Of a stretch of 8,982 bases of DNA, positions 1-5,408 are shown piece after piece. This DNA comes from Verrucomicrobiota bacterium (lineage in GTDB: Bacteria; Verrucomicrobiota; Verrucomicrobiia; Chthoniobacterales; UBA10450): the NCBI GenBank assembly GCA_003219925.1, contig QHQU01000151.1:1-8982 (forward strand), read 5' to 3'. The number at the start of each line of letters is the position of its first letter. The stretch's first letter is position 1. Position numbers and translations under genes: made by a program. The notes beneath the pieces are model-generated. The model ran no database searches. It was not told where the DNA came from and worked only from the letters and a program-made list of their open reading frames with translations.

Positions 1-1
1 A

Positions 2-133
2 GTCACCAGCAAGGCAATGGCGGAATTCGTTTCGAATTACTTCGGCGCGCACGGTGGCTACGCGCAGCAATATCTCTTTCATCATGCGAGAATGACCGGG
101 AAGCGTAAATCGCGAACTCGCTCGATTGACTAG
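2..133 (+). CDS. 3' end of an unknown protein (partial)
   Basis: The second forward frame is open from the window edge to a TAG at 131-133, giving about 43 C-terminal residues. The fragment has an aromatic/His-rich stretch (NYFGAHGGYAQQYLFHHAR) followed by a very basic tail (TGKRKSRTRSID). The codons use mostly G or C at third positions and the other forward frames look less protein-like, so I favour this as the tail of a real upstream gene. I do not recognise the family. An internal ATG at 17 could instead make it a tiny 38-residue ORF. The stop codon directly abuts the inverted repeat that begins at 134. Confidence 0.4.
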   Translation, partial: VTSKAMAEFVSNYFGAHGGYAQQYLFHHARMTGKRKSRTRSID

Positions 134-211
134 TGTCATCAAACATGATGATGAAGCCCAAATAGTGAATCCCTGAGGTGCCGGAACCCTTGGGGCTCCC
201 CGAGGATGACA
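134..211. repeat. 78-bp intergenic inverted repeat (GTCATC...GATGAC type)
   Basis: The element is bounded by TGTCATC (134-140) and its exact complement GATGACA (205-211). Inside, GGAACCC-TTG-GGGCTCC (183-199) can fold as a hairpin with one G-T pair. The terminal GTCATC and an internal GGGATTC-like word on the reverse strand match the ends of the elements at 4052-4170 and 8279-8457, so I place it in the same REP-like family, though the interior is diverged. It starts at the base right after the stop codon of the upstream fragment. Confidence 0.5.
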
Positions 212-307
212 CGGAGTAGGGACTGCCTTATTTTGGCTTGGAGCGAACTGAACGGGTCGCAGGCAATGCTAGTTCTAATATAAGCCCGATACGAGGGCCT
301 TTAATTA

Positions 308-1366
308 ATGCAGCCTAGAAGCGAACGACAGAAAATCCTGTGGGCGGTATTCCTTTCGCTCCTGCTGCATTTGGTAGTAGGCGTTTCTATCGCGTCTTTC
401 GGGGACAAACTTCAACCCTCGCTTCCCGAGGATGAGAAGCCGGTGGAGTTGACCATTGTCGATGTCGCTCCGATGCCGACTCCACCGACCGGGCCAAAGA
501 ACACGCCATTTATCGATACCACAGAGCAGACAGAGACAAAGGAAGAGCCTAAAGAAAAAACGTTCGAATCAAATGCGAATTCGATCGCGGGCAGTGAATT
601 GCCAGCATTAGGAATCGCGCCCATTCCGACGCAAGAAGGAAAAGAACTGCGGACGATGGATTTGAAAAATCGCCAGCACTCATTGGAGGTGGAGGGCGCG
701 CAAGCGCAGCCCGTTTCGCGCCCGGCGCCGGCGCCAAGCATAACGCCGCAGGCAACGCCACAACCGACACAACCGACCCCCACGCCATCGCCCAGCGCCA
801 CGCCTCCTTCTACGCCCCAGCCGACACCAACCCCGACGCCGACACCGAACGCCGACTTATTGGCAATGTTCCGCGCCAGTCCGCCGCCGACGGCGCGCAC
901 GCCCGGGCCAGAGAAAGAGGTCAGTTCTCCTTCCCCAAAGGCAGCACCAGCACCAGTGTCGCGCCCGCCTGCATCGTCGGCGTATCGACGCGAGCAAGTA
1001 CAAGAGCGAATGGCTGGGAACATTTCGAAGCGGGGAGTTTCATCGGTAAACGCCGTCGGCACACCGCTTGGCCGCTATGAGAAGAAGGTCTACGACTCAA
1101 TTGGAAAGCGCTGGTACGCGCTTTGTGATGCAAATCGCGACCGTGTTGATATTGGGACAGTGCATGTACAGTTTGTGGTCGCGCCAAATGGGAAGATCAA
1201 CGATATCAAAGTAACTAGCGGTGGAACGTCCGCATCGTTCACGAACCTTTGCCTGCAATCGATTCAAGAAGCGAAACCCGAAACTATTCCCGAAGACGTT
1301 ATGGCCGTACTACCTCCGGAGGGATTGCCGGGTGAGATTAGCTTCACCGGTTTTCAAAACCCTTAA
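308..1366 (+). CDS. TonB/TolA-like energy-transducing protein
   Basis: This 352-residue protein should carry proton-motive force from the inner membrane across the periplasm to an outer-membrane partner. It has a short basic N-terminus, then one membrane helix (about residues 11-30) carrying the S-x3-H pair (S17, H21) typical of TonB and TolA, which contacts ExbB/TolQ. A long spacer follows, with an acidic/Lys part (70-90) and a Pro-Thr-rich part (about 145-181). The C-terminal domain (about 255-352) has the pattern Y...I...W, then a strand, APNGKI, then IQEAKPETIPEDV, resembling the TolA/TonB C-terminal fold. Two cysteines (C273, C315) could form a disulfide, as in E. coli TolA. It is followed after 6 bp by the exbB/tolQ homologue. 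GAGGG (293-297) sits 10 nt before the ATG, and TATAAG (279-284) is a possible -10 without a convincing -35. TonB versus TolA assignment is undecided; no pal or tolB is visible. Confidence 0.85.
   Translation: MQPRSERQKILWAVFLSLLLHLVVGVSIASFGDKLQPSLPEDEKPVELTIVDVAPMPTPPTGPKNTPFIDTTEQTETKEEPKEKTFESNANSIAGSELPALGIAPIPTQEGKELRTMDLKNRQHSLEVEGAQAQPVSRPAPAPSITPQATPQPTQPTPTPSPSATPPSTPQPTPTPTPTPNADLLAMFRASPPPTARTPGPEKEVSSPSPKAAPAPVSRPPASSAYRREQVQERMAGNISKRGVSSVNAVGTPLGRYEKKVYDSIGKRWYALCDANRDRVDIGTVHVQFVVAPNGKINDIKVTSGGTSASFTNLCLQSIQEAKPETIPEDVMAVLPPEGLPGEISFTGFQNP
743..850 (+). repeat. Pro-Thr-rich low-complexity coding repeat
   Basis: This stretch within the tonB/tolA-like gene encodes about 36 residues dominated by PT, PTP and PQPT units. 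The DNA is built from degenerate CCN-ACN codon pairs, most regular at about 823-849. Such segments are rigid, extended periplasmic spacers in TonB-family proteins. Length variation between strains is plausible for this kind of repeat. Confidence 0.7.
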
Positions 1367-1372
1367 TCTTGC

Positions 1373-2062
1373 ATGAGCGAAGCCCTGAGTAACCTCATTG
1401 GTTTTTTCCAACGCGGCGGCCTTTTCATGTGGCCACTGCTCATTTGCTCGATCGTTGCGCTAACGACAATTATTTTGCGCGGTTTCGCGCTGCGGGAAAA
1501 GAACGTCATGCCACTGGTGATCGAGAGCGAGATCGAGCGACTACTGCCGGGCGGCAGCGCCGAGCGGTTGATGCGAATTGTCGAGAACGACCAATCTTCC
1601 CTTGGCCGAATCGTGCGAGTCGCGCTGCAGCATTTACGCTCGCCCCGCTCCGAGAATGTTGAGGCGGTGCAAACGCGCGCGCGTCACGAGATGGTGATCC
1701 TGGAAAAGGGCCTGATCGTGCTGGAAGTGATCGTGGGTATCGCGCCGTTATTAGGTCTGATCGGCGCCGTTTCAGGGTTGGTGCACGTTTTCTCGCACCT
1801 CGGATTAAGCTCGGGTGCATCCGACACGCGCCAAATTGCCCTTGGCATCGCGGAGGCGTTGAATGCGACCGTCTTCGGTCTTTCCATTGCCGTGCCAACA
1901 TTGGTCGCCTTCAGTTATTTTTCAAAAAAGGTCGAGGTCATGTCGGTCGAAATGGAAACGCTGGTGGTGGAGCTGATCGCTAAATGTTATTTCGGGCGGG
2001 GCGCGCAGGAAGGATCGCCGCCGGTGCGGATGACGGCGCGAACACAAGTGTTAACAAGCTAG
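1373..2062 (+). CDS. ExbB/TolQ/MotA-family proton channel subunit
   Basis: The 229-residue inner-membrane protein is the ExbB/TolQ partner of the preceding TonB/TolA-like protein; with ExbD/TolR it forms the proton-driven stator. Three membrane helices are visible at about residues 15-37, 115-140 and 155-182, with a cytoplasmic domain between the first two. The family signature APLLGLIGAVSG (124-135) and the third-helix segment GIAEALNATVFGLSIAVP (158-175) are clear. Thr166 matches the conserved channel Thr of the third helix (E. coli ExbB T181). The usual second-helix Thr of GTVxG (T148 in E. coli) is Ala132 here. The ATG lies 6 bp after the upstream stop and has no visible ribosome binding site, suggesting translational coupling. 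Confidence 0.92.
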   Translation: MSEALSNLIGFFQRGGLFMWPLLICSIVALTTIILRGFALREKNVMPLVIESEIERLLPGGSAERLMRIVENDQSSLGRIVRVALQHLRSPRSENVEAVQTRARHEMVILEKGLIVLEVIVGIAPLLGLIGAVSGLVHVFSHLGLSSGASDTRQIALGIAEALNATVFGLSIAVPTLVAFSYFSKKVEVMSVEMETLVVELIAKCYFGRGAQEGSPPVRMTARTQVLTS

Positions 2063-2072
2063 TCGGGATAAG

Positions 2073-2474
2073 ATGAATTTCGCTGTCCGGAAGCGGCGGG
2101 CGCCCTCGATCATTATCGTTTCGCTAGTCGATATCCTCACAATCCTCCTCATCTTTTTCGTGGTCTCGACCACATTCAAAAAGGACCAGCCGGAGGTGCA
2201 GATCAATTTACCGGAATCGAAAACAGCGACGAAAGCGCCGGCCGAGCTGGAGCACGCTATCGTCACGGTAGATGAAACCGACGCAGTGAAACTGGATGGC
2301 CAGTCTATCGAGGTGAACGAACTCGAGGGCGCGGTCCGGAACCTTTCGCCGACAAAAAAAGCATCACTTGCCCTGCAAGCGGACAAGAAGGCGTCATTTG
2401 GAACAATCGTCAAAGTAATGGACGCCTTGAAACTGGCAGGTGTGCGAAATCTTCCGGCGTTCACTCGCGAGTAA
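2073..2474 (+). CDS. ExbD/TolR-family proton channel subunit
   Basis: The 133-residue protein completes the TonB/Tol motor. A short basic cytoplasmic tail precedes one membrane helix (about 12-34) with the essential protonatable aspartate, D20, in SLVDILTILLIFFVV. The periplasmic domain ends with the family pattern LQADKKASFGTIVKVMDALK (101-120) followed by LAG. Length is normal for ExbD/TolR. It lies 10 bp behind the exbB/tolQ homologue, with GGGATAAG just before the ATG as a weak ribosome binding site. ExbD versus TolR cannot be decided from sequence alone. Confidence 0.92.
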   Translation: MNFAVRKRRAPSIIIVSLVDILTILLIFFVVSTTFKKDQPEVQINLPESKTATKAPAELEHAIVTVDETDAVKLDGQSIEVNELEGAVRNLSPTKKASLALQADKKASFGTIVKVMDALKLAGVRNLPAFTRE

Positions 2475-2476
2475 AA

Positions 2477-3076
2477 ATGAAACTAGCCATTCGGAAGTAC
2501 GGCGATCCGGCGCTGCGCGCAAAAGGGAAACGGGTAGCGGAGATCGACGACGCGATCCGTGAACTCGCTAACAACATGCTGGAAACGATGCGTGGAGCGA
2601 ACGGGATTGGTTTGGCGGCGCAACAAGTAGGCCACGCGCTTCAACTCACTGTTGTCGATATTTCAGCGGTGGAAGATCGGCCGAGCGCGATGGCGTGGAA
2701 CGGCAAGGAAGTAGATCCGAAGGAGCAAATGCCACTGGTGTTGCTCAATCCACAAATTCAGACCGGGCCGGAAAAAGAGATCGCTTCGGAAGGTTGCCTC
2801 AGTTTTCCCGAAATTTCAGCTGAGATCGAACGTGCGGACTGGGTTAAAGTACAGGCCCAGACCCTGATGGGCGAGACGGTCGAAATTGAGGCGACCGGAT
2901 TACTAGCGCGCGCGCTGCAGCACGAGATCGATCATCTCAATGGTATCCTCTTTATCGACCGAATGAGCTCGGCAGCGAAAGCGAGTGTGTCGAGCCGGCT
3001 GAAACGTTTGCAAAAAGAGACCCAACGTGGCCTAACGACAAGTAGACAACCGCGCGCGGTAGAACCAGCGCTCTAA
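2477..3076 (+). CDS. def: Peptide deformylase
   Basis: The 199-residue enzyme removes the formyl group from the N-terminal methionine of new proteins, a cytoplasmic metal-dependent hydrolysis. All three active-site motifs are intact: GIGLAAQ (43-49), EGCLS (105-109, metal ligand C107) and HEIDH (149-153, two His ligands and the catalytic Glu150). It is longer than the roughly 170-residue E. coli enzyme because of an insertion around residues 65-85 and a basic C-terminal tail of about 35 residues. The ATG follows the exbD/tolR stop codon by 2 bp, so it is probably co-transcribed and perhaps translationally coupled. The formyltransferase gene fmt, a frequent def neighbour elsewhere, is absent here. 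Confidence 0.95.
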   Translation: MKLAIRKYGDPALRAKGKRVAEIDDAIRELANNMLETMRGANGIGLAAQQVGHALQLTVVDISAVEDRPSAMAWNGKEVDPKEQMPLVLLNPQIQTGPEKEIASEGCLSFPEISAEIERADWVKVQAQTLMGETVEIEATGLLARALQHEIDHLNGILFIDRMSSAAKASVSSRLKRLQKETQRGLTTSRQPRAVEPAL

Positions 3077-3095
3077 ATATAGCCCCGCGAGAATG

Positions 3096-3133
3096 CCCTC
3101 ATCCTAACCTTCTCCCGCCGAGAGAAGGAACCG
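3096..3133. repeat. Small intergenic repeat with 7-bp stem
   Basis: The sequence CCCTCATCCTAACCTTCTCC followed by GAGAAGGAACCG resembles a short intergenic repeat I recall from several bacterial genomes. CCTTCTC (3108-3114) and GAGAAGG (3122-3128) form a 7-bp stem with a 7-base loop. It lies 19 bp after the def stop codon. There is no following T-run, so it is not a standard intrinsic terminator, although transcripts could fold here. Only one copy is visible, so repeat status rests on recall. Confidence 0.45.
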
Positions 3134-3167
3134 CTAAAGTGGTTGCGGTAGTAGGCTCGGCCATGCA

Positions 3168-3183
3168 CCTCGCTGAAGCGAGG
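3168..3183. other. Hairpin in the def/mazG convergent gap
   Basis: CCTCGC-TGAA-GCGAGG is a perfect 6-bp stem with a 4-base loop, midway between the convergent def and mazG genes. It could slow transcription from either side, but no U-tract follows on either strand. The rest of 3077-3282 shows no ORF or RNA gene I can support. Confidence 0.35.
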
Positions 3184-3282
3184 GGTTAATGAAATCGCAT
3201 ATAGTACGCTAAGCACCTAACTGGGAGAGAGTTGCCGTGAGCGTTCGCGACTTTTGCAACCGCCGCTTATCAAATTCCCTAT

Positions 3283-4056
3283 CTAGGACCGGCTGTCTTT
3301 CTTAATCTTCTCCCAAATGGCGTCCAGCTCTTCCAGGGTTGCTTCGCCCAGTTTTCCACCGCGCGCGCGCAATCGATCTTCCATCTCGTTAAACCGCGCG
3401 ACGAATTTGTCGGTGGCCGCTTGCAGCAAACTCTCGGCCTCGAGCTGACATTTGCGGGCTAGATTCACGACCGCAAACAGCAAATCGCCGATTTCATCGG
3501 CGATCATTCGCGCTTCCGCAGACGCCACCGCACTTTTCGTTTCGTTCAGCTCTTCCTCGACTTTTGCGATTACGTCGCGCAATTCCCGCCAGTCAAAATT
3601 TACCCGGGCCGCTTTCTTCTGTGCTTTCTCTGCCCGCATCAACGCGGGCAATGCTTTCGGCAGACTGGCGAGGTAATGCGCATCGCCTTTCTTCTCTTCC
3701 CGCTTTATCGCTTCCCATTGCCGCACGACTGCTTCGCTTCCCCGCGCCTGACTTTTCCCAAAAACATGGGGGTGCCGGCGGATTAATTTCTCGCTAACTT
3801 CTCGCGCGATTTCGTCGACGTCGAAGCGTTTCTCTTCCGAAGCGATCTGGGCATGCATGACAATTAGCAAGAGCAAATCGCCCAGCTCCTCGCGCAAATT
3901 GGCGTCGTCTTGCGCATAAACGGCCCCGGCGACTTCGTAAGCCTCCTCCAACAGCCCCGGAACGAGAGAGGCGTTGGTTTGTTCGCGGTCCCACGAGCAG
4001 CCCTCAGGAGAGCGCAACTTGCCGACTATGTCGCGAAGCTTTTCAAATTCAGTCAT
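3283..4056 (-). CDS. mazG: Nucleoside triphosphate pyrophosphohydrolase MazG
   Basis: This 257-residue protein hydrolyses (d)NTPs to NMP and pyrophosphate, limiting aberrant nucleotides. Two tandem MazG domains are visible. The first has EEAYE (37-41) and EELGD (56-60), the second KVEEELNE (165-172) and DEIGD (187-191), supplying the acidic Mg-binding residues. RRHPHVFG (93-100) between them is typical of full-length MazG. The start is ATG at 4056: MTEFEKLRDIVGKLRSPEGC aligns from the first residue with the N-terminus of E. coli MazG. A TTG at 4065 is in frame but would add only three residues. No Shine-Dalgarno is visible, and the start codon lies inside the repeat element at 4052-4170. It may be read through from the upstream membrane protein gene on the same strand. 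There is no mazEF toxin pair here. Confidence 0.93.
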   Translation of the reverse strand: MTEFEKLRDIVGKLRSPEGCSWDREQTNASLVPGLLEEAYEVAGAVYAQDDANLREELGDLLLLIVMHAQIASEEKRFDVDEIAREVSEKLIRRHPHVFGKSQARGSEAVVRQWEAIKREEKKGDAHYLASLPKALPALMRAEKAQKKAARVNFDWRELRDVIAKVEEELNETKSAVASAEARMIADEIGDLLFAVVNLARKCQLEAESLLQAATDKFVARFNEMEDRLRARGGKLGEATLEELDAIWEKIKKDSRS

Positions 4057-4170
4057 TCTGAGCAAAGTCGAAGAATCCCGTTGCGTTACCTACACGCTTT
4101 CACAGCGGGATTCCGTGAAGTTACCTTAACGCTTTCGCGACGGGATCCCTCGGCTTCCGCTCGGGATGAC
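4052..4170. repeat. 119-bp REP-like inverted repeat element filling an intergenic gap
   Basis: The left arm (4052-4080) and the complement of the right arm (4141-4170) align as imperfect inverted copies, starting GTCATTCTGAGC and GTCATCCCGAGC. The interior holds two direct copies of a 30-bp unit (4085-4114 and 4120-4149; 24 of 30 identical by eye, period 35 bp) with core GTTACCT..ACGCTTTC. The same arm and core recur at 8279-8342. The element begins 3 bp after the stop codon of the upstream membrane gene and runs through the ATG of mazG, so it is the complete spacer between the two genes. Confidence 0.75.
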
Positions 4171-4173
4171 ATA

Positions 4174-4893
4174 TTAAATCCGCCAGAGCGACCGGTGCGC
4201 ACCGAACTCCGTGATTTCCCCGGAGGATTTCTTGCCGACATAAATGGTGATGCCGATCACGCAGGCAAAGGTCCCAATAAAAGTGCCCGCCACCAACCAG
4301 GAGGGAATGTGACCGACGCGTAGAGCGTGATAAAGCGCTCGGCCGCTGGTGATCGGTTCGGACGCGTGCAGAAAAATTTTCGTCACCCACGCCACCATGA
4401 TGAGAATGAAAATGAAAACGTAATTCCGTTTCAGCCGGCGTCCGACGGCTTCGAGTTTCGAAATCTTGAACGACGGTAAAATGAGATCTTCGCAAACCAG
4501 TTTTTTCCATTCGCCCTGGAGCATCTGGCGATTCTCCATCACCATTGGCACGAGAAAATGCGCTTCCAACATCCGCACCCGCGCGCGGAATGCGTCGTAA
4601 AAGCGGTAACGCCGGCTTTCGATCCAGAGCATTACCCAAACGATGGCGAGATTGAAAAAGAAAATGATGTGCGGGACCTCGCGATTAGCAAAGGCAATGG
4701 TGATGATGGCGGTGCTGCTGGTGATGGCCCAGTTGGTCGTGATGTCGAGGCGCTGCCGCCAGACCATGATGCGCCCGAGCTCGCCGCGATAGAAATGCGA
4801 CATGGCATTGACGTAGCCCGGGTCGTACAGGCTGCGTTGCAACGAAATGGTTGCTTCGTCGGTGGAGGCGGAAGCGGTCTTTTCTGTTGCCAC
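4174..4893 (-). CDS. DUF2270-like integral membrane protein
   Basis: With a GTG start at 4893 the product is 239 residues; a TTG at 4929 would add 12. I favour GTG because GAAGA lies just upstream and the TTG leaves only 17 bp to the divergent gene. Four membrane helices are predicted at about 52-70, 74-91, 158-176 and 197-219, with a charged cytoplasmic-type loop of about 65 residues between the second and third. The conserved-looking block SHFYRGELGRIMVWRQRLD (32-50) and TTNWAI just before helix 1 resemble the DUF2270 family, whose function is unknown. There is no signal peptide and no catalytic motif that I recognise. It lies upstream of mazG on the same strand, separated only by the repeat element, and is divergent from the EIIA-like gene. 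Confidence 0.75.
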   Translation of the reverse strand: MATEKTASASTDEATISLQRSLYDPGYVNAMSHFYRGELGRIMVWRQRLDITTNWAITSSTAIITIAFANREVPHIIFFFNLAIVWVMLWIESRRYRFYDAFRARVRMLEAHFLVPMVMENRQMLQGEWKKLVCEDLILPSFKISKLEAVGRRLKRNYVFIFILIMVAWVTKIFLHASEPITSGRALYHALRVGHIPSWLVAGTFIGTFACVIGITIYVGKKSSGEITEFGAHRSLWRI

Positions 4894-4946
4894 GGTTCTT
4901 CGATTAACTGGATAACTGCTTCGCCCCAATAATCCAACTTTTCTCT

Positions 4947-5408
4947 ATGGCCATAGCGCTACTGGATATTCTCGATGAACGGCACATTGCACTGCGGTTA
5001 AAATCGCGCCGGCAAGCGAATACGTTACGCGAGATCATTGGTCTGCTTGAAAAAACGGGAAGTGTGCTGCAGCCGGCAGATTTTCTCGCGCAGGTCCTGG
5101 CACGCGAAAGAGTAAACTCCACCCTGCTCGAAAACGGCGTCGCTTTTCCTCACGCCCGCACGGCTCTGCTCGACCAAATCGCCCTCGCGGTTGGCCGTAG
5201 CCGCGCTGGAATTCCATGGAACGATAAGGGCGAGCGCGCTCGTTTGATTTTTGTCGTAGCCGTTCCGCAACGATTGGTGAACGATTATCTTGTCCTGGTC
5301 GGCACGTTAGCGCGAATCACCCAAGACAAAGAACAGCGCGCGGCCTTGCTCGCGGCAGCGACCCCGGCGGAATTCATCGAGACCTTGCGCAGCGCAGCCT
5401 CATTTTGA
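4947..5408 (+). CDS. PTS EIIA (fructose/nitrogen type) domain protein
   Basis: The 153-residue cytoplasmic protein is a single EIIA type-2 domain, the kind that accepts phosphate from HPr in PTS chains. The phosphorylation-site motif GVAFPHAR (64-71) contains the expected active His69. The N-terminal LLDILDERHIALRLKS and the C-terminal LLAAATPAEFIETLRSA fit the fold, and the length matches stand-alone EIIA-Ntr regulators. No EIIB/EIIC sugar permease, HPr or HPr kinase gene is nearby, so a regulatory role (EIIA-Ntr-like) is more likely than sugar uptake; this is inference. The ATG has no visible Shine-Dalgarno sequence. The gene is divergent from the membrane protein gene (53 bp apart) and overlaps the rhomboid-like gene tail-to-tail by 9 bp. 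Confidence 0.88.
   Translation: MAIALLDILDERHIALRLKSRRQANTLREIIGLLEKTGSVLQPADFLAQVLARERVNSTLLENGVAFPHARTALLDQIALAVGRSRAGIPWNDKGERARLIFVVAVPQRLVNDYLVLVGTLARITQDKEQRAALLAAATPAEFIETLRSAASF

Noticed and set aside
279..284. TATAAG as a firm -10 promoter box for the TonB-like operon
   Set aside because: It matches 5 of 6 consensus bases, but there is no -35 at 16-19 bp, so I mention it only within the gene entry.
412..1062. Long - strand open frame with Gly/Val-rich repeats
   Set aside because: It is the antisense reading of the Pro-Thr codons of the TonB/TolA-like gene; the GVGVG repeats simply mirror the low-complexity region.
3283..4056. mazG as part of a mazEF toxin-antitoxin module
   Set aside because: No MazE or MazF-like ORF is adjacent; the neighbours are def and a membrane protein.
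4085..4149. Direct repeats as a CRISPR remnant
   Set aside because: Only two imperfect copies with a 5-bp gap between them, inside an inverted-repeat element, and no cas genes.
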